This document shows, piece after piece, positions 16,117 through 25,550 of a DNA stretch of 64,000 nt (position 1 is the first letter of the stretch; each line of letters opens with the position of its first letter). This DNA is from Clostridia bacterium (GTDB taxonomy: Bacteria > Bacillota > Clostridia > UBA1381 > UBA9506). Both the position numbers and the translations under genes were made by a program. The notes under the pieces were generated by a model. That model saw only the letters and a list, made by a program, of their open reading frames with translations. It searched no databases and had not been told where the DNA came from. The stretch lies in NCBI GenBank assembly GCA_017546245.1, contig JAFYXI010000071.1, forward strand, positions 1 through 64,000, in the 5' to 3' direction.

Positions 16117-16427
16117 ATGACGCGGCGGCATATAGCCGCAACGGGAGCGGGGCAACATTGACAATCACTTCCGAAGCGGGTACAACTTCGGGTAATACCC
16201 GTATAACTGTTTCCGAAGCTTTGGCCGACGGCAACGGCTATAAATATAAAATCGCAGCAAATCCGACAATTCCTTCCGTTGGTGATACTTGTTCTTCGGG
16301 TTACACTAATTGGAACGGCAGCGACGAAATAACCGCAGAGAGCGGAAAAACAATCGTAATTGTAGAGGTTGACGGCGATAATATGGCCGTTGCTGTTGGT
16401 TCTGCAAAAGTTGTTTCCGCTGAATAA
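16113..16427 (+). CDS. -1 frame extension of the capsid: Ig-like surface domain
   Basis: The -1 frame is open from the slippery site (16107-16113) to 16427 and encodes about 104 residues. They start with a linker and then a beta-rich domain of the type found at the ends of phage capsid and tail proteins: TLTITSEAGTTSGNTRITVSEA ... YKYKIAANPTIPSVGD ... TAESGKTIVIVEVD. The stop codon TAA lies directly after the heptamer, and a small hairpin GCGGC-ATATA-GCCGC (16125-16139) lies 11 bases downstream. An internal TTG at 16158 could alternatively start a separate 89-residue decoration protein, but it has only a weak ribosome binding site (GGAGCGGGG). Confidence 0.7.
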   Translation, partial: VNDAAAYSRNGSGATLTITSEAGTTSGNTRITVSEALADGNGYKYKIAANPTIPSVGDTCSSGYTNWNGSDEITAESGKTIVIVEVDGDNMAVAVGSAKVVSAE

Positions 16428-16438
16428 GGGGGCTTTAT

Positions 16439-16726
16439 ATGGTTAAAGAAGACCTTTTAAATGCGGCAAAAATGCGCGTAAGAAAAACGCGCAGCAATGT
16501 TCTTGACGACGATATAAAACAGCTTGCAGAAGTTGCAATCGCTGATTTAAAGCGTATAGGCGTATCCGACAAATTCTTGTCGGATTGCGCCGACCCTATA
16601 ATACGCGAAGCGGTTTTGACATATGTAAACGCAAATTACGGCAGCAATCCCGACAGTGAAAAGCTTATGGCTTCGTATGATATGCTTTTAACCAAAATCA
16701 AAGGGGGAAAATATTTCAATGTATGA
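16439..16726 (+). CDS. Head-tail connector (HK97 gp6-like)
   Basis: 95 residues, all helical: LLNAAKMRVRKTRSNVLDDDIKQLAEVAIADLKRIG ... DPIIREAVLTYVNANYG. This matches the gp6/DNA-packaging-like connector family that stacks on the portal. RBS GGGGG upstream. Overlaps the next start by 8 bp. Confidence 0.82.
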   Translation: MVKEDLLNAAKMRVRKTRSNVLDDDIKQLAEVAIADLKRIGVSDKFLSDCADPIIREAVLTYVNANYGSNPDSEKLMASYDMLLTKIKGGKYFNV

Positions 16727-16994
16727 CGATATTGTGATACTTGTTCACGAAATAGACGACGAAACGACCGAAGAAAAAGAAGTATTCGCGACCGTCGAAA
16801 GCGTCGGACAAAATGAATTTTTTTCCGCAGCGCAAGCAGGGTTAAAAGCAGAATTTAAAATTTCCTTATGGATAGACGATTACGACAACGAAGTTTATGT
16901 CAAAATCAATGGCCGCAATTACGACATTTACCGAACCTATATGCGAAGGGACGGCAAAATCGAACTTTATTGCGGTAAAAAAATAGGTGTTTAA
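16719..16994 (+). CDS. Head closure protein (SPP1 gp16-like)
   Basis: 91 residues, beta-rich with the pattern EVFATVESVGQNEFFSAAQAGLKAEFKISLW...EVYVKINGRNYDIYRTY that is typical of head closure or stopper proteins. It joins connector to tail. The start overlaps the connector gene. Order connector, closure, gp10-like, completion is conserved among HK97-like phages and supports the call. Confidence 0.82.
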   Translation: MYDDIVILVHEIDDETTEEKEVFATVESVGQNEFFSAAQAGLKAEFKISLWIDDYDNEVYVKINGRNYDIYRTYMRRDGKIELYCGKKIGV

Positions 16995-16996
16995 TT

Positions 16997-17386
16997 ATGG
17001 CGGGAATTCAAATCGGGCAATTAGCCGACGCAATTTCGAAGGAATTAACCTTGTATTCGGAAGCTATAACAGAAGGTATAAAACAAGTTGTTGACGATGT
17101 TTCCGAAGATTTATTGCAGAATACCCGCGCGGACGCACCCGAAGAAAGCGGAAAATACAAAAGGGCCATAAGCATTAAAACTGTTTACGAAAGCCCGACA
17201 GAGCGCCGCAAACGTTGGTTTGTAAAAGCGCCACGACATACGCTTCCGCACCTTTTGGAAAAGCCGCACAAAACGCGGAACGGCGGCACGTCCCGCGCTT
17301 TTCCTCACATAAAGGAAAATGAAGAAAAAGCCGTCAAGGACTTTGAAAGCAAAGTGGAAGGAGTGATAAAAAGCGGTGGACGTTGA
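16997..17386 (+). CDS. HK97 gp10-like tail component
   Basis: 129 residues. A helical N-terminal half, then DAPEESGKYKRAISIKTVYES and a basic segment with LPHLLEKPHKTRNGG, the hallmark of the HK97-gp10 family (tail completion or neck). It is 2 bp after the closure gene and overlaps the next by 11 bp. Confidence 0.85.
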   Translation: MAGIQIGQLADAISKELTLYSEAITEGIKQVVDDVSEDLLQNTRADAPEESGKYKRAISIKTVYESPTERRKRWFVKAPRHTLPHLLEKPHKTRNGGTSRAFPHIKENEEKAVKDFESKVEGVIKSGGR

Positions 17387-17717
17387 AAAATTACTTGCAG
17401 GGTTGGGGCTTCCCGTTGCTTTTGAAAAATTCAAGCCGTACAAAAACAAACCACTTCCCGACCCGCCTTATATTAAATGGTTTATAGATAACGAACATCA
17501 TTACGGCAGCGACGACAAAAACTTCTTAAATCGCTGTAAAGTTACGATTGAGTTATACACAAAAAGCAGAAACAAAGAAATCGAAGGAAAAATCGAAGCG
17601 GCTTTGTCTTCTGTTGAATTTGATATATGGCGCGAACATCTCGAAGACCAAAAATTGCACTTGGCTTCGTATGAATTTGAAACAATTATAAAGATTGGAG
17701 GAAATGCAAATGAGTAA
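17376..17717 (+). CDS. Tail completion / tail terminator protein
   Basis: 113 residues starting with GTG (17376) inside the previous gene. The length, the alpha/beta pattern (CKVTIELYTKSRNKEIEGKIEAAL...YEFETIIKIGG) and its place before the major tail protein match gp17-like tail terminators, which cap the tail tube and join it to the head. The identification is mainly by context. Confidence 0.7.
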   Translation: MDVEKLLAGLGLPVAFEKFKPYKNKPLPDPPYIKWFIDNEHHYGSDDKNFLNRCKVTIELYTKSRNKEIEGKIEAALSSVEFDIWREHLEDQKLHLASYEFETIIKIGGNANE

Positions 17718-18303
17718 AAAAAGAATTGTACTCGGAAGCGGACATACATACACAATGGAATTTACGGGGGCGCTTCCCGAAATTGCAACAATAGAAACAG
17801 AGGAAAACCGCTTGGGACACACTTCCGCGGGCGCTTCTCTTGAATATACCCCCGAAAGCTACACCGCAACGGACGATTTCGGAACGGTAACAAAAACAAT
17901 CATCATCAAGGAAGAAGCCTTGTTAAAACTTGGTATTTGTACCTTTAACGGAAGCACGCTCGAAAAGCTTGTTTCTACCGCAAGAGTTACCACGGAAGGC
18001 AATAAAAGAATTGTCAAAATCGGTGGACTTAACAACGATAACGGCAAATCTTGGGTTGTACTTTTTGCACACAAAGACAAAAAGGACGGAAATATTTATG
18101 TTCTTATCGTCGGCAAAAACACAGCGCCGCTTACTCTTGCTTTTGCAAAGGATAAAGAAACCGTTATCAATCCCGAATTCAAAGCAGAACCGCAGGACGA
18201 CGAAGGTACTTTAATTCAGTACATTGAAGAAATCCCCGAAGCCGAAGCGGCGAAAGCTTCGAACGAAAGCGGCGAAGCCACAGACGACGGCGAAGACGCA
18301 TAA
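17710..18303 (+). CDS. Major tail (tube) protein
   Basis: 197 residues from the ATG at 17710 (RBS GGAGG at 17698-17702). A beta-rich core and an acidic C-terminal tail (SNESGEATDDGEDA). The place between completion protein and chaperones, and the size, indicate the tail tube subunit. Confidence 0.8.
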   Translation: MSKKRIVLGSGHTYTMEFTGALPEIATIETEENRLGHTSAGASLEYTPESYTATDDFGTVTKTIIIKEEALLKLGICTFNGSTLEKLVSTARVTTEGNKRIVKIGGLNNDNGKSWVVLFAHKDKKDGNIYVLIVGKNTAPLTLAFAKDKETVINPEFKAEPQDDEGTLIQYIEEIPEAEAAKASNESGEATDDGEDA

Positions 18304-18316
18304 GGAGGAATAAAAA

Positions 18317-18631
18317 ATGCTTGATTTTACAAAGGTTAAAAAAAGCAAACTTCCGATAAAACTTCCCGACGGCGAAACGCTTATACTTACAATGCCGCAA
18401 AAGAAAACGTTTGAAAAAATGGCGGCCATGGAAGACGGTGCGGCAGACAACGGAAGCGAAGTTGCAGTTGACGAAATGTATCAAGTTGCAACCGAAATTC
18501 TTTCAAACAATCTTCAAAAAAGGCGTTTTACGGTTGATGAAGTCGGCGAAATGTTCGACATTGAAGATTTAACGTTGATTTATACCGAATATTCCAAATT
18601 CGCAAGCGGCGTTAAGACAGACCCAAACTAA
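18317..18631 (+). CDS. Tail assembly chaperone, G-type zero-frame product
   Basis: 104 residues, starting after AGGAGG. The context (between tube and tape-measure genes) and the frameshift site at the 3' end identify it as the analogue of lambda gpG. The last codons CCA AAC before TAA are part of the slippery heptamer C CCA AAC (18622-18628). It binds tape measure during tail assembly. Confidence 0.85.
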   Translation: MLDFTKVKKSKLPIKLPDGETLILTMPQKKTFEKMAAMEDGAADNGSEVAVDEMYQVATEILSNNLQKRRFTVDEVGEMFDIEDLTLIYTEYSKFASGVKTDPN

Positions 18632-18903
18632 AAATACCGTGTATTCCGGGCGACGACGAAAGCACGGTAAGATATGAAATTCGGACATTCGCGGAAAGGC
18701 TCGTTTCGCAATATTCGGGCCTTTCCTTTGCCGAAATCGAAGAACTTAACATTGATGTTTATTTTTTCTTACTTCGGGACGCTTTTATTTATGAAAAAAG
18801 CAAAACCAAAGAAGGGAAAGACTATCTTGAACAATGTTGGATTTTGGAACAAACAGAACCCGACAGAAAAACGCTTCGCGAAGAATTCAAGAAAGGAGGT
18901 TAA
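18628..18903 (+). CDS. Tail assembly chaperone, T-type extension reached by -1 frameshift
   Basis: This frame is open from just after a stop at 18613-18615 to TAA at 18901-18903 and adds 91 residues to the G-type product, giving a GT fusion of about 195. It lacks a good start codon and ribosome binding site of its own. The sequence is helical and acidic (SFAEIEELNIDVYFFLLRDAF ... LEQCWILEQT), as in T domains. The shift is C CCA AAC to the -1 frame, with the zero-frame TAA immediately following. Confidence 0.85.
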   Translation, partial: LKIPCIPGDDESTVRYEIRTFAERLVSQYSGLSFAEIEELNIDVYFFLLRDAFIYEKSKTKEGKDYLEQCWILEQTEPDRKTLREEFKKGG

Positions 18904-18909
18904 AAGCAT

Positions 18910-21900
18910 ATGGCAGGAAGTACAATCAAGGGAATTACTATTGACATAGGCGGTAATACCGCGCCTTTAAATAAGGCTTTGTTGGAAGTCAATAAAACAA
19001 GCCGAAGTCTTCAGCTTGAATTGCGTCAAGTTGATAAATTGTTAAAATTAGACCCGTCGAACGTTGATTTGCTTTCGCAGCGTCAAAAAATACTTACTTC
19101 GTCGATTGGCGAAACCAAAACAAAGCTTGATATATTAAAAGAAGCCGAAAAGCAAGTGCAAAAACAATTCGAACGCGGCGAAGTATCGGAAGAACAATAC
19201 CGCGCGTTGCAACGTGAAGTTATAAAAACAGAACAAGAATTGTCGGAACTTGAAACACAAGCAAAGCTTACGGCTGATAATTTGGAAGCCCTCGGCAATG
19301 GTGCAAAACACAGCGCCGAAGAAATCGAAAAAGCAAAAAAAGACGTTTCCGAATATGGCAACAAAATAAAAGATTTAGGAAGTAACGCAGCGGCGGGAAT
19401 AACTGCAGCAGGAGCGGCCGTCATAGCGGCGGGCGGTTATGCTGTTAAATTCAACAGCGATTACGACAGCGCCTTCAACAACTTTATTGCAAAAACGGGA
19501 ATTGCGGGCAATGAAGCGGCAAACTTCGAAGGCGTAATGCAAAACATTTATAAAAACAATTACGGCGACGATATAAACGACGTTGCTTCGGCAATGGCAA
19601 CCGTTGCGCAAAATGCGCGTACAATAGACCCTTCAAAAATTGAACAAATGACAGTTGCAGCGCTTACGCTCCGCGACACATTCGAATACGATGTTTCGGA
19701 AACTATGCGCGCGGCAAATATGCTTGTTGACCAATTCGGAATTAACGGCGAAGAAGCTTTCAACCTCATAGCGCAGGGAGCGCAAAACGGCCTTGACAAA
19801 AACGGCGATTTGCTCGACAGTATTAACGAATACGCGGTACATTATAAGCAATTAGGCTTTACGTCGGAAGAATTTTTCAATTCTCTTGCAAACGGTACGG
19901 CGGCGGGTACGTTCTCGGTTGACAAACTCGGCGACGCTATGAAGGAATTTGGAATAAGAGTTAAAGACAATTCCGACAGCACAAAAACAGCGTTTTCCGA
20001 CCTCGGCTTAAACGCTGATGAACTTACAAAGAAATTTACCGAAGGCGGCGTAACGGGTAAACAAGCTTTTGACGAAGTAACAAACGCGCTTTTTGCAATG
20101 GACGACAAAGTGAAACAAAACGAAGTCGGTGTTGCGCTATTCGGTACAATGTGGGAAGATTTAGGCGCAGAAGGTGTCGCCGCGCTTGCTGATATTAACG
20201 GCGAATTTGACAAAACACAAAAATCGCTTGAAGAAATCGGCAGCGTTAAATATAACGACCTTGAAAGCGCCCTCGGTGGGCTTAAAAGAACAATCGAAAT
20301 TGATGTTGTACAGCCGATAGGCGAAAGTCTAACCCCCGCAGTAAATGAAATAATCGACACAGTAAAGAAAAATGCGCCTTCTATAAAAGAAACGGTACAA
20401 TCAATAGCAAAAAACGTCCTTGAATTCTGTAATTGGGTTTTGGATAACGGAAACACAATCGGCCTTATTATAACAGCAATCGGAACGGCGATGCTTACTT
20501 GGAAGGCTGTTTCGGCAATACAAGGAGCGGTAAAAGCCTTCCAATCTTTCAAAATTGCAACGGAAGGCGCAACCGTCGCCCAATGGCTATATAACACAGC
20601 GTTAAACGCTAACCCAATAGGAATTATTATAACGGCTATAACGGCGCTTGTTGCTGCTGTTGTGTACTTATGGAACACAAACGAAGGCTTCCGAAATTTC
20701 TTTATAGGAATGTGGGAAGCAATCAAAGCAGCATTTCAATCCTTTGTTGATTGGATAAGCCCCGCAATAGAGGTTATAAAAGGATATTTTCAAGCGTTAT
20801 GGACGAAGCTTCAAGAAATATGGGCGGGAATTATGACAAGTTTACAGCCCGTAAAAGACGCAATTTCGGGGGCTTTTAAAGAAGCTTGGGAACTCATAAA
20901 AGTTATTTGGGATTTAGTGCAACCATACTTCGCGGCAATATGGCAGAACATACAGACGGTTTTTTCCGTTGTCAAAGATGTATTAAGCGGCTTTTTTGAA
21001 GCGGCTTGGATAGCAATTCAAGCGGTGTGGGACGTTGTTTCTTCCTATTTTGCGGCTATTTGGGACACCATAAAAGCCGTATTTTCGGTTGTTGCTACAT
21101 ATTTAGGCGGTATGTTTGAAACCGCTTGGACGGCCATAAAAGCCATTTGGGACACCGTAACGGGGTATTTTACCGCGATATGGGAAACAATCAAAGGCAT
21201 ATTTGCTGTTGTAAAGAATGTTTTAAGTGGTAATTGGTCGGAAGCTTGGGAAGCCATAAAAGGCATTGTGAACACTTGGGCGGGCTTCTTTTCGGGAGTA
21301 TGGGACAGTATAAAAGCTGTTTTTGCTTCTGTTGGTTCGTGGTTTAGTGATACATTTTCCGCAGCTTGGACGGCTGTAAAGAATGTATTTTCAACTTGGG
21401 GTTCGTTTTTTAGTGGCCTTTGGGACACTATAAAGAACACCTTTTCAAGCTTGGGTACATCTATTGCAAACGCAATCGGCGGCGCGGTAAAATCGGGCAT
21501 TAACGGCGTTATTTCTATGATACAAAATACAATTAACGGCGCAATCGGCCTTATAAATGGCGCAATCGGCCTTATAAATAAAATACCGGGCGTAAGCGTG
21601 GGAAAGGTTAAAACTGTTTCACTTCCGCGACTTGCGACGGGTACAGTATTAACGAAGGCAACCCCTGTTATAGCGGGCGAAGACGGAGCGGAAGCAATTA
21701 TGCCGCTTGAAAAACATACAGAGTGGATAGACGTTCTTGCAAGAAGGTTAAATATTGCAATGAATAACACGGGCGACGGTTCGCGTTATGCAATGCAGGA
21801 AATAAATAACAATCTCGGCGGCCTTAATTTCAATATAGATAAATTCGTAAATAATACCGATAAGGATTTACACCAAATTATGGGCGAATTTATGGAAATC

Positions 21901-21942
21901 GCCGAAGAATATATCAAACGTCGCGGGGGTGCTTTTGGGTGA
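18910..21942 (+). CDS. Tail tape measure protein
   Basis: 1010 residues; sets tail length and is injected with DNA. The N-terminus (~15-130) is coiled coil, followed by an alanine/glycine-rich hydrophobic stretch (~160-175), a PhageMin-type domain (~175-400), membrane-like segments (~510-580) and a tryptophan-rich zone (~590-810) made of several imperfect 36-39-residue repeats of the type AWxxIKxIWDxVxxYFxAIWxxI. The C-terminus carries LPRLATGTVLTKATPVIAGEDGAEAIMPL, common in Firmicutes tape measures. RBS AAAGGAGG. No peptidase motif was noticed. Confidence 0.95.
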   Translation: MAGSTIKGITIDIGGNTAPLNKALLEVNKTSRSLQLELRQVDKLLKLDPSNVDLLSQRQKILTSSIGETKTKLDILKEAEKQVQKQFERGEVSEEQYRALQREVIKTEQELSELETQAKLTADNLEALGNGAKHSAEEIEKAKKDVSEYGNKIKDLGSNAAAGITAAGAAVIAAGGYAVKFNSDYDSAFNNFIAKTGIAGNEAANFEGVMQNIYKNNYGDDINDVASAMATVAQNARTIDPSKIEQMTVAALTLRDTFEYDVSETMRAANMLVDQFGINGEEAFNLIAQGAQNGLDKNGDLLDSINEYAVHYKQLGFTSEEFFNSLANGTAAGTFSVDKLGDAMKEFGIRVKDNSDSTKTAFSDLGLNADELTKKFTEGGVTGKQAFDEVTNALFAMDDKVKQNEVGVALFGTMWEDLGAEGVAALADINGEFDKTQKSLEEIGSVKYNDLESALGGLKRTIEIDVVQPIGESLTPAVNEIIDTVKKNAPSIKETVQSIAKNVLEFCNWVLDNGNTIGLIITAIGTAMLTWKAVSAIQGAVKAFQSFKIATEGATVAQWLYNTALNANPIGIIITAITALVAAVVYLWNTNEGFRNFFIGMWEAIKAAFQSFVDWISPAIEVIKGYFQALWTKLQEIWAGIMTSLQPVKDAISGAFKEAWELIKVIWDLVQPYFAAIWQNIQTVFSVVKDVLSGFFEAAWIAIQAVWDVVSSYFAAIWDTIKAVFSVVATYLGGMFETAWTAIKAIWDTVTGYFTAIWETIKGIFAVVKNVLSGNWSEAWEAIKGIVNTWAGFFSGVWDSIKAVFASVGSWFSDTFSAAWTAVKNVFSTWGSFFSGLWDTIKNTFSSLGTSIANAIGGAVKSGINGVISMIQNTINGAIGLINGAIGLINKIPGVSVGKVKTVSLPRLATGTVLTKATPVIAGEDGAEAIMPLEKHTEWIDVLARRLNIAMNNTGDGSRYAMQEINNNLGGLNFNIDKFVNNTDKDLHQIMGEFMEIAEEYIKRRGGAFG

Positions 21943-22664
21943 TTAGAGAAAATACAAATCGTTTTATTTTTCGCAACGTATCTTCCGCAGATATGGGCTT
22001 AATTATCACAGAAACGCCGCACATCACAAGCCCGGAACGTGATGTTGAATTTATATCCGTACCGGGCAAAGACGGCGACGTGATAAATGACAACGGAAAA
22101 TTCAAAAATGTTTCCGTTACCTACCCCGTGAACTTGATTTCGGACGAAAGGCCGCTTGACCTTATGGCAAGAAAAATAAAAGCGTGGTTACAATCCGAAG
22201 TCGGGTATTTCACACTTACGGACACATACGACCCGTTATATTATCGCAAGGCGGCATACGTCGCCGCTTTGGATATTGAAGACAAAGTAAAAAAAATCGG
22301 TATTTCGTCAATAACATTTAATTGCAAACCGTTTAAATACCGTAAGGACGGCGACCGCGAAACAGTAATAACACAGCCGACAACGCTATACAACCCCGAA
22401 GCGTGGAAATCTCAACCGTATATAAGAATATACGGAACGGGAGCGGTAACGCTTCAAATTAACAACAATTCGTTTTTTATTTCGGACATAGACGAATATA
22501 TAGAAATTGACAGCGAATTGCAATCGGCATTTAAGGCGGCAACGCTGCAAAATAATAAAATAAGTTTTAGCACCTTCCCTTCCTTCGGAGCGGGTGCAAA
22601 TTCTGTTTCGTGGGTTGGCGATGTATCGAAAATAATAATTAAAACAAGGTGGTGTTGCATTTGA
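21939..22664 (+). CDS. Distal tail protein (Dit-like)
   Basis: 241 residues, GTG start overlapping the tape measure stop. The N-terminal pattern (FIFRNVSSADMGLIITETPHITSPERDVEFISVPGKDGD) matches phage tail proteins of the Dit/SPP1 gp19.1 family, which form the hub at the tail tip. The next gene is the tail endopeptidase, as in other siphophages. Confidence 0.88.
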   Translation: MIRENTNRFIFRNVSSADMGLIITETPHITSPERDVEFISVPGKDGDVINDNGKFKNVSVTYPVNLISDERPLDLMARKIKAWLQSEVGYFTLTDTYDPLYYRKAAYVAALDIEDKVKKIGISSITFNCKPFKYRKDGDRETVITQPTTLYNPEAWKSQPYIRIYGTGAVTLQINNNSFFISDIDEYIEIDSELQSAFKAATLQNNKISFSTFPSFGAGANSVSWVGDVSKIIIKTRWCCI

Positions 22665-25165
22665 TACCTATTCTATACGATAAAGACGAAACGGCGTTCA
22701 CAAGTAACGGTATAGGTATTTTAAGCGATACCACTTTTTGCAATGTTACAGAAGAACGCAACGGAATTTATGAAATTACTTTTTCGTATCCGATTGAATG
22801 CGCGCTTTTTGAACATATACAAGAAGGTTGCTTCGTTAAGGCGAAGGCCAACGAAACAAGCAAAGCGCAGATATTCCATATATACAAATCTTCAAAGCCA
22901 ATAAATGGTATTGTTACTTATTACGGCGAACATATTTCGTATGAACTCACGGGAAACCCGGTCGAAAAAGTCGTTATTACCAACGCTACGGGCGCGCAGG
23001 GTTTAAACAAGGTTCTTGAAGCGGCGCTTGTTCCCCACTCTTACAGCGGGTTAAGCGACATCGCTTCCCGAAAATCAACGGCGCTTTCGCTTTTAAGTGT
23101 ACGCGCAGCGCTTGGCGGTGTTGAAGGTTCTTTGCTTGATGTTTACGGCGGCGAATATGAATTCGACAATTTTACAATCAAGCTTCACGAAAGCCGCGGC
23201 AGCGACACGGGTATTATAATAGGCTACGGAAAAAACCTTACCGACTTACAGCAGGAAAAAAACATTTCCGAAACTTATACGGCGCTTTTTCCTTATGCGA
23301 AATATACACCCGAAAAAGAAGAAGGCGACGAAGAAGACCCGGAAGAAGTTGTTGTAACGCTTTCGGAAAAGATTATATATTCTTCAAACGCTACACGCCC
23401 GAAGGTTCTTACAATGGATTTTACGGACAAATTTTCGGACGATGAAGAAATCACCGAAGCGGCCTTACGTCAAAAGGCCAAAGCGTGGGCGGCTGATAGC
23501 GGATATAATAAACCTTCCGTAAGTATAAAAGTCGCTTTTACTCACCTTTGGCAAAGCCCCGAATATAAGCAATATGCAATTTTGGAGCGCGTAAGCCTTT
23601 GTGATACGCTAACGGTAAATTTTGAAAAGTTGGGAGTATCAGCAAAAGCGAAGGTTATAAAAACCGTTTACGATACCTTGAAGGAAAAATATGTTTCTAT
23701 TGAATTGGGCGACGCAAAAAGCAATTTTGCGGACAGCATAAACCAAACGACTCATGAAATAGAAAATATAAAAACCGAAGTAAAGAAAAATGAAACAGCA
23801 ACCGCGAAGAAAATTGCTGCAGCCGTGGCAAATGCAACGGCACTTATTACCGGGCAAAATGGCGGGTATGTTGTTTTGAACCCTTCAAACAATCCGCAAG
23901 AAATCCTTATAATGGACGCGCCTTCAATAAATGAAGCCGTTAAAATATGGCGTTGGAATTCGGGCGGGTTGGGCTATTCCTCCAATGGATATAACGGCCC
24001 TTTTGCAACAGCTATAACGCAGGACGGCGCAATCGTCGCCGACTTCATAACGGCAGGCGAAATCAACGGCGCTTTAATAAAGGCCGATACCGTTTCTTCC
24101 TCCGCTATTTCGCAAACCTTCAAAAATGAAATCACGAAAGAAATTTCGGACAACATAACAGAGGTAACGGCGACAATTACACAGCTTTTCGAAGCGGCCG
24201 ACGGAAGATTGAAAAGTGAAATTGAAGCACATATAACCGAAACCACACAGACACTTCAAACGTCAATCGACCAAAACGCGCAAAAAATCACTTTAACGGC
24301 GACCGAAATTCGGGACGAAGTAAATTCCATTAAAGAAGGCCTTGAAACCGAAATAAGGCAAACGGCCGACAGTATAACATTGACAGCAAGCGAACTTACA
24401 ATGTTAAGTACGGAAATGTACGAAAGAACGGACAGTTTACGGGAAGACCTCGCGGCCGCCGAAGGTGAAATTTCAACAAATGCCGCGGCGATTTTAGATG
24501 CTAACACCAAAATACAACAAAATGCAAACGCAATAACCCTTACAGCAAACGACATTCGCGGCGAATTGGTAGAGGTTGAAGACGGCTTGCAGGAACAAAT
24601 ATCAGCAAATCAAGCCGACATCGAAGTTAACGCCGATAATATAAAAATGCGCGTTGCAAAATCTGTTGAATACAGCACGGCCACACGCGACAGCGCCGTG
24701 CCGACATATTCAAACACAACCGCAGCAGAAAAAAAGAAATTGTATTTTTGTACTTCTAACGAAAAATATTATTACTACAATGAAATTTCGCGGGCTTGGG
24801 TGGAAGTTGACGACCAATGTGTATATAGTGCCTTCATACAGACGGCAAACGGCTTTAAATTAAGTGGAATTGTCGAAATAGACGGCGACCTAATTACAAA
24901 AGGAACTATAAGCGCCGACAGAATAAGTACAAATATTGCGCAAGTAAACGGAAACTTAAATATCGGCAATAGTGATGATGATGTCGAAAAGGAATTAAGA
25001 TTTTCGGGCGCAGCCGTTATCAAAACATTTTTTGACGGTATTTCACCGCCGACCGGGATTAAAATATCGGCTTCAAAGATTGATTTAGAAGCTTATAAAT
25101 TAGATTTATCCGATTGCGGCGAAATTATTTGGGGAAGCAATAAGCCCGTTGCGATATTTGGATAA
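22661..25165 (+). CDS. Tail-associated protein with N-terminal endopeptidase-like domain (Tal)
   Basis: 834 residues; TTG start at 22661 overlaps the Dit stop and has AAGGTGG at a good distance. Residues 1-~370 resemble the prophage tail endopeptidase (gp44/Tal) baseplate hub. From ~370 to ~690 it is a long coiled-coil region with repeating units such as QNAQKITLTATEIRDEV and QTADSITLTASEL. The end carries a small beta-rich part. It forms the tail tip beneath Dit. The catalytic status of the N-terminal domain cannot be judged here. Confidence 0.85.
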   Translation: MIPILYDKDETAFTSNGIGILSDTTFCNVTEERNGIYEITFSYPIECALFEHIQEGCFVKAKANETSKAQIFHIYKSSKPINGIVTYYGEHISYELTGNPVEKVVITNATGAQGLNKVLEAALVPHSYSGLSDIASRKSTALSLLSVRAALGGVEGSLLDVYGGEYEFDNFTIKLHESRGSDTGIIIGYGKNLTDLQQEKNISETYTALFPYAKYTPEKEEGDEEDPEEVVVTLSEKIIYSSNATRPKVLTMDFTDKFSDDEEITEAALRQKAKAWAADSGYNKPSVSIKVAFTHLWQSPEYKQYAILERVSLCDTLTVNFEKLGVSAKAKVIKTVYDTLKEKYVSIELGDAKSNFADSINQTTHEIENIKTEVKKNETATAKKIAAAVANATALITGQNGGYVVLNPSNNPQEILIMDAPSINEAVKIWRWNSGGLGYSSNGYNGPFATAITQDGAIVADFITAGEINGALIKADTVSSSAISQTFKNEITKEISDNITEVTATITQLFEAADGRLKSEIEAHITETTQTLQTSIDQNAQKITLTATEIRDEVNSIKEGLETEIRQTADSITLTASELTMLSTEMYERTDSLREDLAAAEGEISTNAAAILDANTKIQQNANAITLTANDIRGELVEVEDGLQEQISANQADIEVNADNIKMRVAKSVEYSTATRDSAVPTYSNTTAAEKKKLYFCTSNEKYYYYNEISRAWVEVDDQCVYSAFIQTANGFKLSGIVEIDGDLITKGTISADRISTNIAQVNGNLNIGNSDDDVEKELRFSGAAVIKTFFDGISPPTGIKISASKIDLEAYKLDLSDCGEIIWGSNKPVAIFG

Positions 25166-25178
25166 AGGAGGAATAAAA

Positions 25179-25538
25179 ATGCGAACAAGTGAACATTTAA
25201 TGCCGTTAAAATACAGCGGTTCAAAATTGGGAATTTCTGTTGCAGTTTATGGGCTATCACCCAATAAGAATTATAAAAAAATCACCATAAAAACAAACAA
25301 TGCCGCAATAGATGTTCGGCAAACGGGCGATTGCACGGAAGCTGCTGTGTTTGAAGAAGCGTCATTAAATACTTTTTACGATGTTACTGTAACAATAGAA
25401 ACTGACGAAGAAACATTTTCTTTTGCTTGCAAGGTTATTCCGTCGGAAGATGAAGCAAATTCAACCAAAATATTTACAAAACATTTTGCGGGAGGTATGC
25501 CGCCGCGTCCACAAAGCCCACGCCGCAAGGCTTTTTAA
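25179..25538 (+). CDS. Hypothetical tail-region protein
   Basis: 119 residues, ATG at 25179 after AGGAGG. A beta-rich protein (KITIKTNNAAIDVRQTGDCTEAAVFEEASLNTFYDVTVTIETDEETFSFACKVI) with a proline/arginine-rich tail. It could be a small baseplate or fibre-associated subunit. No family recognised. Confidence 0.65.
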   Translation: MRTSEHLMPLKYSGSKLGISVAVYGLSPNKNYKKITIKTNNAAIDVRQTGDCTEAAVFEEASLNTFYDVTVTIETDEETFSFACKVIPSEDEANSTKIFTKHFAGGMPPRPQSPRRKAF

Positions 25539-25550
25539 GGCGGTGAAACA

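Noticed and set aside
19842-21770. Long minus-strand ORFs (294 and 241 residues)
   Set aside because: Antisense shadows of the tape measure gene; no ribosome binding site and no domain.
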